Shown here: positions 1 through 9,491 of the stretch, piece after piece
How positions within the stretch are numbered: position 1 is the first letter of the stretch
Layout of the letters: every line of letters starts with the position of its first letter
Origin: an uncultured Carboxylicivirga sp.
GTDB lineage: Bacteria > Bacteroidota > Bacteroidia > Bacteroidales > Marinilabiliaceae
Direction: 5' to 3'
DNA: 64,000 bases
Assembly: GCA_947503525.1 (NCBI GenBank)
Contig: CANNEA010000003.1
Coordinates: 124,001-188,000 of the forward strand
Program-made: the position numbers and the translations under genes
The notes under the pieces: generated by a model
The model's database searches: none
What the model was told of the DNA's origin: nothing
The model's input: the letters and a program-made list of their open reading frames with translations, nothing else

Positions 1-1530
1 ATTTTCTATGGCAATTTCTTGTTTGACAACCTAAGGATGCCCGACCGACGATTTGTACGTTATGGTGATTCAAAGCGCAATAATGATCAAACGGAAACAT
101 TATACAGATACACTTTAAGTATTGCCAAGCGTCGAGGATATACCGATTTGCAACAAAAAGCGGAGTTGGCATTAAGTCAGTCTTATTTGACACAAGGTGG
201 TTATCGGCCAAGCATCAATCCTGGACAGATATTTAATAATTCAGAACCTTTAGAATTGTTTTGGGGCGAAGCAATTCCTGAGATATATAAAGGACATTTC
301 AATTTTAACAAACCCACTGTCATTATAGAGCATGCAGGCATTGCATTGCAGCGTAATGCAGTACAGGATGATAATGAGATATATGGTTTGTGTGGCATTA
401 TAGGCGGAGCTCACTATGTTCATTCGCATTTGACGGGTATTGCAATGGAGTTATATGGAGCAGGTTATGTAATGGCGCCGAATGCCGGCTTACCGCCTAC
501 GGTTAAAGAGCGCAAGATACCTTTGCACGAACATTATTTCAGACTGTATGCCGGTAATAACACTGTTGTCGTTAATGGTAGCTCTCACGGACAAGATGAG
601 GGGTCGTGGAAAGGCAATGCCTGTGTATGGCAGAATACAACTCAGAATATAGCGGCCGAACCCAAGCATCTTGAAGAACCAATTTGTTCAAGTTTCAACT
701 TTGCCACGCAGGCTCTAAAAGATGAAGTGAATAATTGTGATCAGCAACGTACTTTAAGTACCATCAGAACAAGTGAAACCACTGCTTATTATCTGGATGT
801 ATTTCGTTCGAAGTCTTTAAACGAAAATAAATTTCACGACTATGTTTATCACAATCTGGGTGATGAAACCCATATTTATGATACTAAAGATAGACCTCTT
901 AATTTAAAGCAGACCGATCGCTATCAGAATGATATTGGTGATGTTGTGCAATCTCCTGGCTGGAGATACTTCGAAAACACAAGGGTAACAGCACCATCCG
1001 GTGAGGCCGTTAAGTTGCGTTTTGATCTTAAAGAAGATGACCGTTACATGCATTTGTTTATACCAGCTGGTGTTAAGCGCGAATATGCTCTGGCACAGGC
1101 ACCTCCAAGCCGTGAAGCACGCAATAGCTATATCAATAAGAAAACTCAGGTGTTGGCCGTACGCCAGAATGGTGAAGCCTGGAAGCGACCATTTACGGTT
1201 GTTCTTGAACCTGGTCTTCAAGCAGAAGCTAGTGTGCAAAGTGTAGAGCCCTTAGTTGATGGAGATAAGGTGGTAGGTGCGATTGTTGTTTCTCAAGTGA
1301 AAGACAAGCTCATTACCGATTACATTATTTGTCAGGATGAAGCTGATAGTACTTATGAGAATAAAAAGCTGAAATTAAAATTCGATGGTCGATTTGCTAT
1401 TGTGCGTACGCAAACAAATACTCAATCACTTAAGATTAGCCTATATATAGGAGAAGGTAGCCATCTGAAATTTGGAGAGAATGAAATAAGTGCTGATGAT
1501 ACAAAGAAAGCATTCAATATAATAAACTGA
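1..1530 (+). CDS. Heparinase II/III-like polysaccharide lyase, 5' end outside window
   Basis: The frame is open from base 1 (IFYGNFLFDN...), so the start lies upstream and only the last 509 residues are visible. A stretch containing GGAHYVHSHLTG, about residues 135-146 from the window edge, followed by a Y-G-A-G-Y turn and an N-A-G motif, matches the His-rich segment that opens the C-terminal beta-sandwich of heparinase II/III-like lyases. This family cleaves uronic-acid-containing chains by beta-elimination. The TGA stop is 4 nt before the GH2 gene, so the two are probably cotranscribed. In this neighbourhood an ulvan lyase of a PL37- or PL40-like type is the natural guess, but the PL family cannot be fixed without the missing N-terminal toroid domain. 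Confidence 0.72.
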   Translation: MFYGNFLFDNLRMPDRRFVRYGDSKRNNDQTETLYRYTLSIAKRRGYTDLQQKAELALSQSYLTQGGYRPSINPGQIFNNSEPLELFWGEAIPEIYKGHFNFNKPTVIIEHAGIALQRNAVQDDNEIYGLCGIIGGAHYVHSHLTGIAMELYGAGYVMAPNAGLPPTVKERKIPLHEHYFRLYAGNNTVVVNGSSHGQDEGSWKGNACVWQNTTQNIAAEPKHLEEPICSSFNFATQALKDEVNNCDQQRTLSTIRTSETTAYYLDVFRSKSLNENKFHDYVYHNLGDETHIYDTKDRPLNLKQTDRYQNDIGDVVQSPGWRYFENTRVTAPSGEAVKLRFDLKEDDRYMHLFIPAGVKREYALAQAPPSREARNSYINKKTQVLAVRQNGEAWKRPFTVVLEPGLQAEASVQSVEPLVDGDKVVGAIVVSQVKDKLITDYIICQDEADSTYENKKLKLKFDGRFAIVRTQTNTQSLKISLYIGEGSHLKFGENEISADDTKKAFNIIN

Positions 1531-1534
1531 ACAG

Positions 1535-4500
1535 ATGACAATGCTAACAAAACTTAAATATGTTTTTGTAGTTGGTTTGGCCATGGTGTTTTTAAATGTC
1601 AATGGTCAGCGTGTAGAAACCAGTTTTAATAAACAGTGGAAATTTATTCTGGATGAGGATCAAACTGTCTTTTCACAAAGTGATTTTGATGACTCAGGCT
1701 GGATAAATCTGGATGTTCCTCATGATTGGTCCTTTGAAAAAGGTGTAAGAGTTGGGGGTGACCAGGGACAAGGTGGAGGTTATCATGATGGTGGTATTGG
1801 ATGGTATAGGAAAAGTTTTAAAGTAAGTAAGAATAGCTTACCCAATATCACATATATAAACTTTGATGGGGTTTACATGAACAGTGAAGTCTGGATCAAT
1901 GGTGAATATTTGGGTAAACGGCCATACGGTTACATTAGCTTTCGTTACGATATATCAGCACATTTAAAGGAAGGAGAAAATATAATTGCAGTGCGTGTGG
2001 ATAATAATTTGGAGCCTTCAGCCCGCTGGTATCATCCATGTGGTATTTATGCTCCAGTGACTCTAGTGGAGGTGAATCCATTACACATTGCTCCACACGG
2101 TGTTTTTGTCACCACGCCTGAAATCAATTCAGACAAAGCATCAGTTAGTGCAGAAGTGACAATGAACGTGACGTCTAAGGTGGCTAAAGAAACGTTTGTT
2201 CAAACAACTATACTATCATCAAAGGGAAAGAAGTTAGCGACAGACAAGCAAGAAGTCGCTGATGTTTCAGCTGTATTTAATTTAAAAATGGAGGTGGATG
2301 CCCCTCAATTATGGTCTCCCGAAACACCTGTTTTATATACTTTGATTAGCCAGATAATAGTGGGTAAAAAAGTAATAGATGAAGTGATAACTAAATTTGC
2401 TTTTAGAACGGTTCAGTGGGAAGCGGAGACAGGTTTTTGGCTCAACGGAGAAAATGTGAAGCTGAAGGGTGTTTGTGAGCATTGGGAAGGTGGCCCTGTT
2501 GGTGGAGCCTGGACTAAACCCATGTTAAGGTGGAAGTTGCAATTATTAAAAGATATGGGTATCAATGCCATTCGCCCATCACACAATCCAACACCGCCTA
2601 TGTTTTACGACATCTGTGATGAAATAGGACTAATGGTGATGGATGAAATCTTTGATGGCTGGCACAAAAAAGCCCCTGAGGATTACGGAAAGCAAGCATT
2701 TAATGAATGGTGGCAGCGTGATATCAAAGAGTGGATTACTCGTGACCGCAATCATCCTAGTATTATAGTTTATAGCCTGGGTAATGAAACCCATAGCGAC
2801 ATTGCCCCGGAACTGGTAAAATTCAGTAGAAGTATTGATAGCACTCGCTTGTATACTTCAGGGGCTGGTAATAGTGAAGACATGGACATCATCGGAGTAA
2901 ACGGTGGTTCCGAAACGCAGGCTTTTATTGAAAACCGACGTTTCAATAAAGCGTTTATTTCAACCGAAGCACCACACACCTGGCAGACCCGAGGATATTA
3001 TCGCACCCATACCTGGTGGCGAGATAATGAACTGCCCAATACCTATCCGCTTCCGAATTTAACAGAGAAAGAAATTTTCTTCTACGAAGGTATTGATCCG
3101 AAAAAGTGGAAGAACAGAAAGCAACGATTTAACTCCTCATACGACAACGCAACGGTTCGAATTTGTGCTCGCAAAAACTGGGAACAAATGCGTGATAATC
3201 CTTGGCACAGTGGTCATTTTCGTTGGACAGGCTTTGATTATTATGGTGAGGCTGGTTTGGTCCACGGAGGCTTGCCATTTAATTTATTTATGGGTGGAGC
3301 ATTGGATGTGGCCGGCTTTGAAAAGGATTTGTACTACTTCTATCAAAGCCAGTGGACTCAGGAGCCCATGTTGCATATGCTTCCTCATTGGACGCATCCT
3401 AGAATGGAAAAAGGAACTGAGATACCTGTGTGGGTATACTCTAATGCGGAAGAAGTAGAACTGTTTTTAAATGGAAAGTCCTTAGGAAAAGATAAACCAG
3501 GTACCGTTTGGAATGAGATGCAGTGCGATTGGATGGTTCCTTACGAGGTAGGAAAATTAGAAGCGGTAGCATATATCGGAGGAAAAGAAGTAAAACGTGT
3601 TGCTATAAGCACCAGTAAACAACCTTCTTCATTAAATAATACAGTTAAGAAATTAGAAGCTGAAGATGGTTTTTCGGCAAGTTATATTTTAACTACCAAA
3701 GGACTAGATAGTGAAGGTAATCTGTTCCCTTATGCCGAAAACTTGGTCTACTACAGTCTTCAGGGAGATATTCAGTTGCTTTCAATGGAAAATGGTAATC
3801 CAATTGACCCGACTAGTCGTACAAACTCGAATTTTAGAAGCATGTTCTTTGGGAAAACAAGGTTGTTTATGGAAGAAAAAGACAATGCATCAAATGTATC
3901 TGTAATTACAGGTTCAATTCTTGGCGACAAGGCTTTGTACATTTCTAATGAAATTGCTATCGATGTGCAACTAGTGACTATTTCGGGAGAGGCTGATTTT
4001 TCTGAGCTAAGCATTAAATATACTATTGATGGTTCTGACCCTATCGTCAATGGTATTGACTATAAAACTTCTTTTCAAGTTTCAAATGGAACAACGGTGC
4101 AAGCCATTGTACTGCGTAAAGATAAAGTGATATTAACCATGAGTGAAACCTTTGGTGAAAAAGAGGGATTGTTTTGGGGAGATGCTCATTCTGCTGATAT
4201 ATGGATTGGAAGAGGCGTTAACATAGCTGCTGAGGAAGCAATATTAGATGGCGGAGCAAAAGTCAGTGTTGATGCACACCGATATAAAGGAAGTGGTTTT
4301 GTAGTTTTTGAGGGCAAAGAAGGAGCTATTAATTGGTATAAGGAAAATGATGGTGAGGCTGGAGATTATAGTATCCGAATTAGGTACATGCATAATAATG
4401 AAGAAGAGTTGCACCCTATGAATTTGTATATCAATGGTGAGTATGCAACAACGCTTGAGTTTAAGCCAACAGGAGGTTGGGACAAAGAATGGAAATTTGT

Positions 4501-4597
4501 GCCTTATATCTTAAACTTTAAAGCAGGAGCAAACGAAATACGAATAGAAACTACAGGAGAAAGCGGTCCATATATTGATGAACTGTTTGTGGACTAG
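1535..4597 (+). CDS. GH2 family exo-glycosidase (beta-galactosidase/beta-glucuronidase type) with C-terminal accessory domains
   Basis: A 1020-residue secreted GH2 enzyme with an N-terminal signal peptide ending near NVNGQ. It has the sugar-binding jelly roll (about 25-190), an Ig-like domain (about 195-300) and a TIM barrel (about 305-600). The acid/base is the Glu of SLGNET (about residue 417) and the nucleophile the Glu of ISTEAPHTW (about 478). Beyond the usual bacterial GH2 C-terminal domain (LLSMENGNP) there is a chitobiase-type C-terminal fold (YTIDGSDP) and a terminal CBM-like domain (about 900-1020) ending YIDELFVD. GH2 enzymes remove terminal beta-linked galactose, glucuronate or mannose. 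Which applies here is not readable. It sits 4 nt after the lyase and 33 nt before GH3, consistent with one operon. ATG codons 1 and 3 are both possible starts. Confidence 0.88.
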   Translation: MTMLTKLKYVFVVGLAMVFLNVNGQRVETSFNKQWKFILDEDQTVFSQSDFDDSGWINLDVPHDWSFEKGVRVGGDQGQGGGYHDGGIGWYRKSFKVSKNSLPNITYINFDGVYMNSEVWINGEYLGKRPYGYISFRYDISAHLKEGENIIAVRVDNNLEPSARWYHPCGIYAPVTLVEVNPLHIAPHGVFVTTPEINSDKASVSAEVTMNVTSKVAKETFVQTTILSSKGKKLATDKQEVADVSAVFNLKMEVDAPQLWSPETPVLYTLISQIIVGKKVIDEVITKFAFRTVQWEAETGFWLNGENVKLKGVCEHWEGGPVGGAWTKPMLRWKLQLLKDMGINAIRPSHNPTPPMFYDICDEIGLMVMDEIFDGWHKKAPEDYGKQAFNEWWQRDIKEWITRDRNHPSIIVYSLGNETHSDIAPELVKFSRSIDSTRLYTSGAGNSEDMDIIGVNGGSETQAFIENRRFNKAFISTEAPHTWQTRGYYRTHTWWRDNELPNTYPLPNLTEKEIFFYEGIDPKKWKNRKQRFNSSYDNATVRICARKNWEQMRDNPWHSGHFRWTGFDYYGEAGLVHGGLPFNLFMGGALDVAGFEKDLYYFYQSQWTQEPMLHMLPHWTHPRMEKGTEIPVWVYSNAEEVELFLNGKSLGKDKPGTVWNEMQCDWMVPYEVGKLEAVAYIGGKEVKRVAISTSKQPSSLNNTVKKLEAEDGFSASYILTTKGLDSEGNLFPYAENLVYYSLQGDIQLLSMENGNPIDPTSRTNSNFRSMFFGKTRLFMEEKDNASNVSVITGSILGDKALYISNEIAIDVQLVTISGEADFSELSIKYTIDGSDPIVNGIDYKTSFQVSNGTTVQAIVLRKDKVILTMSETFGEKEGLFWGDAHSADIWIGRGVNIAAEEAILDGGAKVSVDAHRYKGSGFVVFEGKEGAINWYKENDGEAGDYSIRIRYMHNNEEELHPMNLYINGEYATTLEFKPTGGWDKEWKFVPYILNFKAGANEIRIETTGESGPYIDELFVD

Positions 4598-4630
4598 AAA
4601 AGAATAAAATAAACAGAAAAGAAATAAGCT

Positions 4631-6802
4631 ATGAAAAAAATTGGATTGATCCTTTCAGTACTGATATTATTAATGGGATGCCAGCAAACGGTTGAAAAAT
4701 CAATGAGCCCAAAGGAAGCAGAAATTGCTAAAAAAGTAGAGTCGCTGATAAGTCAAATGACTTTGGAGGAGAAAATAGCTGAAATGATGCAGGATGCACC
4801 TGCCAATGAAAGGTTGGGCATTCCTGAAATGAAATATGGAGAAGCGCTGCATGGATTATGGCTGGTTCTTGACTATTATGGTAATACTACTGTTTATCCG
4901 CAAGCCGTTGCCTGTGCATCAACCTGGGAGCCGGTGCTAATCAAAAAAATGGCTTCTCAAACGGCGCTAGAAGCCCGTGCTTTGGGTGTTACGCATTGTT
5001 ATTCTCCTAATTTGGATGTTTATGCAGGAGACGCTCGTTATGGCCGAGTTGAAGAATCTTATGGTGAAGATCCATATTTGGTTTCGCGAATGGGAGTTGC
5101 ATTTATACAAGGTTTACAAGGTACAGGTGATGAGCAATTCGATGAAAATCATGTTATTGCTACGGCCAAACATTTTGTTGGATATCCTGAAAACCGCCGA
5201 GGTATAAATGGTGGATTTAGCGATATGTCTGAACGTCGTTTACGCGAGGTTTACCTTCCATCCTTTGAGGCAGCTGTAAAGGAAGCACAGGTAGGTTCGG
5301 TAATGCCTGGTCATCAGGATTATAACGGTGTACCATGTCATATGAATACCTGGTTATTAAAGGATATCTTACGAGATGAGTTGGGTTTCGACGGCTTTAT
5401 TGTTTCTGATAATAATGATGTAGGTCGATTAGAAACCATGCATTTTATTCCTGAAACCAGAAAAAAAGCAGCTATTTTAGGACTAAAAGCGGGTGTGGAT
5501 ATGGATCTGGTCATTGGTAAAAATGTTGAACTGGCAACCTATCACTCAAATATATTGAAAGATACGGTAGAGCAGGATCCTTCATTAATGAAGTATATAG
5601 ACATAGCCACATCACGCATTTTGACTGCAAAATATAAGTTAGGGTTGTTTGATACTGAACCCAAAGAGATTGACCCCGAAACTGCAGATGCTGGTTGCGA
5701 CGAACATCGTGAGTTTGCACTGGAAATGGCGGAAAAATCTATGATCCTATTAAAAAATGACAACGATCTGTTACCTCTTGATTTATCAAATATCAAATCT
5801 TTAGCTGTTATTGGTCCTAATGCCCACGAAAAAAGACCAGCAAAAGGTACGTATAAACTATTAGGCGGATATTCAGGATTGCCTCCGTACTATGTATCAG
5901 TTTTAGATGGGTTAAAGAACAAAGTAGGTGATAAAGTAAAAATAAACTACGCTAAAGGTTGCGATATTAATAGTTTTTCAAAAGAAGGATTTCCATCAGC
6001 CATTGCTGCTGCAAAGAAATCGGATGCCGTTGTTTTAGTGGTGGGAAGTTCTCATAAAACGTGTGGAGAAGGCGGAGACCGTGCTGATCTGGATTTGTAT
6101 GGTGTGCAAAATGAATTGGTAGAAGCCATCAATAAAACAGGTAAGCCTGTTATTGTTGTTCTGATTAATGGTCGTCCACTAAGTATCAACTACATCGCTG
6201 AAAATATCCCATCTGTGCTTGAGACATGGTATGGTGGTATGCGAGCTGGCGATGCTGTTGCCAATGTTATTTTTGGTGATGTAAATCCGGGAGGTAAATT
6301 AACCATGTCTTTCCCACGCTCTGTAGGACAGCTTCCGGTTACCTATCTTGAGCGCCCTGACTTTATTGGTTCAGGTAAAGGTTTATACCGATTCAGCGAT
6401 AAGTCGCCCTTGTTCCCGTTTGGTTACGGTTTAAGTTATACCACTTTTGAATATGGTGAGCCAAAATTAGCAAGTACAAGTATAAAAGCAGATGGAACGA
6501 CAACTGTTTCTGTTGAGGTGACTAATACCGGTGAACGTGCTGGTGATGAAGTGGTACAAATGTATGTTCGTGATGATTTTGCTTCGGTGGGACGTTATCT
6601 GAAAATGCTAAAAGGATTCGAAAGAATTTCACTTGAACCAGGTGAAACAAAGACCGTTAATTTTGAGTTGAACCCTGAAAATTTGGCAGTATTAACTCAG
6701 GATATGAAAAAGGTGGTTGAGCCAGGAACTTTTACTATTTCGGTGGGTGCGTCTTCGAGGACAGAAGATCTGAAAAGAGTAAAGCTAAGCGTTGTTGAAT
6801 AA
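4631..6802 (+). CDS. GH3 family beta-glycosidase, lipoprotein (beta-glucosidase/beta-xylosidase type)
   Basis: A 723-residue GH3 enzyme with a lipoprotein signal (LILLMGC), so probably membrane-anchored in the periplasm or on the surface. The order is an N-terminal TIM barrel, an alpha/beta sandwich and an FnIII-like domain (about 600-720). The nucleophile is Asp260 in GFIVSDNND. KHFVGY and the C-domain motif GEGGDR, the usual location of the acid/base Glu, are also present. GH3 enzymes cut terminal beta-linked glucose or xylose. Ulvan contains xylose and ulvan loci often carry a GH3 beta-xylosidase, so xylosidase activity is inferred from context only. The gene is followed by a strong hairpin terminator, which ends the first transcription block of the window. 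Confidence 0.88.
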   Translation: MKKIGLILSVLILLMGCQQTVEKSMSPKEAEIAKKVESLISQMTLEEKIAEMMQDAPANERLGIPEMKYGEALHGLWLVLDYYGNTTVYPQAVACASTWEPVLIKKMASQTALEARALGVTHCYSPNLDVYAGDARYGRVEESYGEDPYLVSRMGVAFIQGLQGTGDEQFDENHVIATAKHFVGYPENRRGINGGFSDMSERRLREVYLPSFEAAVKEAQVGSVMPGHQDYNGVPCHMNTWLLKDILRDELGFDGFIVSDNNDVGRLETMHFIPETRKKAAILGLKAGVDMDLVIGKNVELATYHSNILKDTVEQDPSLMKYIDIATSRILTAKYKLGLFDTEPKEIDPETADAGCDEHREFALEMAEKSMILLKNDNDLLPLDLSNIKSLAVIGPNAHEKRPAKGTYKLLGGYSGLPPYYVSVLDGLKNKVGDKVKINYAKGCDINSFSKEGFPSAIAAAKKSDAVVLVVGSSHKTCGEGGDRADLDLYGVQNELVEAINKTGKPVIVVLINGRPLSINYIAENIPSVLETWYGGMRAGDAVANVIFGDVNPGGKLTMSFPRSVGQLPVTYLERPDFIGSGKGLYRFSDKSPLFPFGYGLSYTTFEYGEPKLASTSIKADGTTTVSVEVTNTGERAGDEVVQMYVRDDFASVGRYLKMLKGFERISLEPGETKTVNFELNPENLAVLTQDMKKVVEPGTFTISVGASSRTEDLKRVKLSVVE

Positions 6803-6823
6803 ACAATAGTCTAAGATTAAAGA

Positions 6824-6870
6824 AAACACACTGCTTAATGCATAACTGATTTATTTTAAGCAGTGTGTTT
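6824..6870 (+). terminator. Strong hairpin terminator after the GH3 gene
   Basis: A perfect 15-bp inverted repeat, AAACACACTGCTTAA at 6824-6838 and its complement at 6856-6870, with a 17-nt loop. It lies 22 nt after the GH3 stop codon and 35 nt before the next start, so it separates two transcription units. No long T-tract follows directly, but the stem itself ends in TTT. Confidence 0.7.
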
Positions 6871-6905
6871 GTTACTTCAACTTTTTACTACTAAATCCAT
6901 ATTTG

Positions 6906-9233
6906 ATGAAGTATATTTTTGTTCTGGCAAGTATTTTATGCAGTGTTTTGTTTGCAGAGGCAAGCGAGAATGAAGAATCACAAATTATTTGGACGCCGGA
7001 TTCCGCTTCTGCCAATACTTGGGTGGTTTTCCGTAAAACAATAAATTTAGATGAGCTTCCGGCAAAGGTTCTTGCAAAAATTGCTGTCGACACTAAATAT
7101 TGGCTATGGATTAATGGTGAAAAGGTTCTATTTGAGGGAGGTTTAGCCAGAGGAGCAGCTCCCAATACTATTTATTACGATGAGGTGGATTTTACACCTT
7201 ACTTAAAAGAGGGTAAAAATACCATTGCGGTATTAGTTTGGTACTGGGGACGTACCCGAAAAACACATGATGATAGTGGTCTTGCGGGTCTTTATATTGA
7301 TGCCGACTTTGGGGATGTAAAATTGAAAACGGATGCCTCATGGAAAATAAAAACGCATCCTGCTTACGACCCCAAAAGCGGAGGCGGAGGTAAAAATGCA
7401 AATCGAGTGAATGCCTACAACATCCACTTTGATGCGCGCCAAAGCCTGAGTGATTGGACGGATGATTCATGGTACAGTATGGCTTATGATGATAGCAATT
7501 GGCAAAATGCAGTTGAAAAGGGAAATCCCACATCAAGCGCATGGGGAGAATTGGTGGAGCGCAGTATTCCTTTATGGAACGACAGAGGTTTGGTAGATTT
7601 TATTAGTCTAAAGGTAAGTGGTTCGCAGATTAAGCTACCTTTTACAAATATTTCTGACACAGCGCTTATAATAAGTGCTAAGCTGCCTTTTAATAAGCAA
7701 ATCACACCCTATTTTAAAGTTAAAAGTGAGGCTGGGAAGACTATTGTTGCCGATACAGACAATCCGTTTAATATGCTTTCTTCTACCTACATTACAAGGG
7801 ATGGTGTGCAAGCTTTTGAAGGCTATTCATGGATCAATGGTCACGAGGTGTTGTACACAATTCCTCCGGGCGTGGAAGTCATTGATCTGAAATATCGCTG
7901 GACAGGAGTAGGTGAAATGACAGGTACTTTTGAGTGCAGTGATGATTTCTTTACCCGTTTGTGGTGGATGGCACGTAACACACTTTATGTGTGTGCTCGT
8001 GATAATTATATGGATTGTCCTGACCGCGAGCGTGGATTGTGGATTGGCGATGTGGCCGATCAAACAGGTGCAGTATTTTACACACTTGATGAAGCAGGAC
8101 GTTTATTGCTAAAAAAAGGGATTGATAATACAGTCGCTTATCGCAATGGAGATACCATCCAAGGATTAGCCCCTGGTTTTGGAGCTTATCGAGGCAAAAG
8201 CAGTGAGTTAACCGGACAAAGTCTACAGTATATCGACCAGGGAATTTGGCAGTATTACTACAACACAGGCGACAAAGTTACATTGGCCAATGCCTATCCT
8301 GCCGTTTTTAATTATTTGAAGTTGTGGGATATGCAAGATAACGGGTTGCCCATGCATCGAAAGGGCTATGCTAACTGGGTTGATTGGGGAGTAGATCCGG
8401 ATCCAACACCAACCAATATTGTGTTGTATTATATGGCGCTTAAGGCAGCTAGAAATATGGCAGAAGTCTTAAACGAAGATGAGGATCTGACTTGGTATGA
8501 AAGCCGAATTAAAAGCATCAAAGAAAATTTTAAAAAGATCTACTGGCAGGGAACACGCTATGGCTCGAAGAATAACCCTATAGAAGAGCGTGTGAGCTCT
8601 CTTGCAATTATTAGTGGTTTGGCTAATAAGGAGCATTACGACTTATTAGTCGATAGTGTACTATTGCCTGTGCAAAAGTCTAGTCCACATATGGAGTGGC
8701 TGGCAGAAGAGGCAATTATGCTCAGCGGGCAATACGATAAAGGCTTATTACGCATGCAACAGCGTTATCAGGAACAGGTAGATATGGAGTGGTTAAGTAC
8801 TTTGTACGAAAAATACCAACCCAAATTACGCGGTACCTACAACCATGCCTGGAATGCACCCAACTATGTGTTGTCGCGCTACATTGCAGGTATAAAGGCT
8901 ACTGATGTTGGATGGAAAAGTTTCGAAGTAAAACCAAACCTTGCTCATCTAACTGAGGTAAAGCAAATTGTTCCTTCAGTGCAAGGCGACATTACTCTAG
9001 AAGTTAAAAAGTTGGAGAAATCTTATTCAATGAAACTGATTTCACCGGAGAAGACAAGTGCTACAGTGTATATTCCAAATCAAGATAAAATGTCAATGCT
9101 AACCGTCAACGGCAATATCGTTTGGAAAAAAGGAAAGTCAACGAAAAGTGAAGTGCAAGATCTTCGCACAGAGGAAGACTTTATCGTTTTTACTCTGTCT
9201 GGTGGAGATTGGACTGTTAAAGTAAAATACTAA
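6906..9233 (+). CDS. GH78-type alpha-L-rhamnosidase, secreted
   Basis: A 775-residue protein with a signal peptide (MKYIFVLASILCSVLFAEA). The start is the ATG at 6906, not the TTG one codon earlier. The N-terminal half has beta-sandwich accessory domains (YWLWINGEKV and FTPYLKEGKNTIAVL are typical of GH78 D domains). The (alpha/alpha)6 barrel begins near residue 340. The GH78 acidic signature DCPDRERGLWIGD gives Asp370, Glu375 and Asp382 at the spacing seen in characterised rhamnosidases. GH78 enzymes invert alpha-L-rhamnosides, and rhamnose is a major sugar of ulvan. The beta-sandwich C-terminus ends DWTVKVKY. Related C-terminal sequence recurs as a remnant near 11600-11758. Confidence 0.85.
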   Translation: MKYIFVLASILCSVLFAEASENEESQIIWTPDSASANTWVVFRKTINLDELPAKVLAKIAVDTKYWLWINGEKVLFEGGLARGAAPNTIYYDEVDFTPYLKEGKNTIAVLVWYWGRTRKTHDDSGLAGLYIDADFGDVKLKTDASWKIKTHPAYDPKSGGGGKNANRVNAYNIHFDARQSLSDWTDDSWYSMAYDDSNWQNAVEKGNPTSSAWGELVERSIPLWNDRGLVDFISLKVSGSQIKLPFTNISDTALIISAKLPFNKQITPYFKVKSEAGKTIVADTDNPFNMLSSTYITRDGVQAFEGYSWINGHEVLYTIPPGVEVIDLKYRWTGVGEMTGTFECSDDFFTRLWWMARNTLYVCARDNYMDCPDRERGLWIGDVADQTGAVFYTLDEAGRLLLKKGIDNTVAYRNGDTIQGLAPGFGAYRGKSSELTGQSLQYIDQGIWQYYYNTGDKVTLANAYPAVFNYLKLWDMQDNGLPMHRKGYANWVDWGVDPDPTPTNIVLYYMALKAARNMAEVLNEDEDLTWYESRIKSIKENFKKIYWQGTRYGSKNNPIEERVSSLAIISGLANKEHYDLLVDSVLLPVQKSSPHMEWLAEEAIMLSGQYDKGLLRMQQRYQEQVDMEWLSTLYEKYQPKLRGTYNHAWNAPNYVLSRYIAGIKATDVGWKSFEVKPNLAHLTEVKQIVPSVQGDITLEVKKLEKSYSMKLISPEKTSATVYIPNQDKMSMLTVNGNIVWKKGKSTKSEVQDLRTEEDFIVFTLSGGDWTVKVKY

Positions 9234-9277
9234 ATGAATAATAATGCCATTGCTTATGGTGTAAGGGATATAACGCT

Positions 9278-9297
9278 AAACAATGTGTGCATTGTTT
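9278..9297 (+). terminator. Short perfect hairpin after the GH78 gene
   Basis: AAACAATG TGTG CATTGTTT is a perfect 8-bp stem with a 4-nt loop, 44 nt after the GH78 stop codon. It lacks a T-tract, so it may be a weak terminator or an RNA-stabilising hairpin. The same intergenic stretch holds a palindrome, TTGCGAAAATTCGCAA, at 9387-9402. Confidence 0.35.
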
Positions 9298-9491
9298 ATG
9301 AAAACAAAAGTAGTACTAGTCCTTAAATTGGTGTATTAGACTTCTTGTTTTCTAAAATGGGAAAAGTGTCAGTTCAGCTTACCTATTTGCGAAAATTCGC
9401 AATGCTTGGTTTTGAACATAATTGTTTTTGAGGGTTAATTTTTAAAATATGGAAAATGTATATATTTAATAAACTACAATTTAAGTCAGCT

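Noticed and set aside
6824-6870. Phase-variation inverted repeat (invertible promoter)
   Set aside because: The arms enclose only 17 nt and no adjacent invertase is present; a terminator explains it.
9387-9402. Palindrome TTGCGAAAATTCGCAA as a regulator site of the locus
   Set aside because: I did not find a second copy before other genes of the locus, so a regulatory claim has no support beyond the single palindrome.
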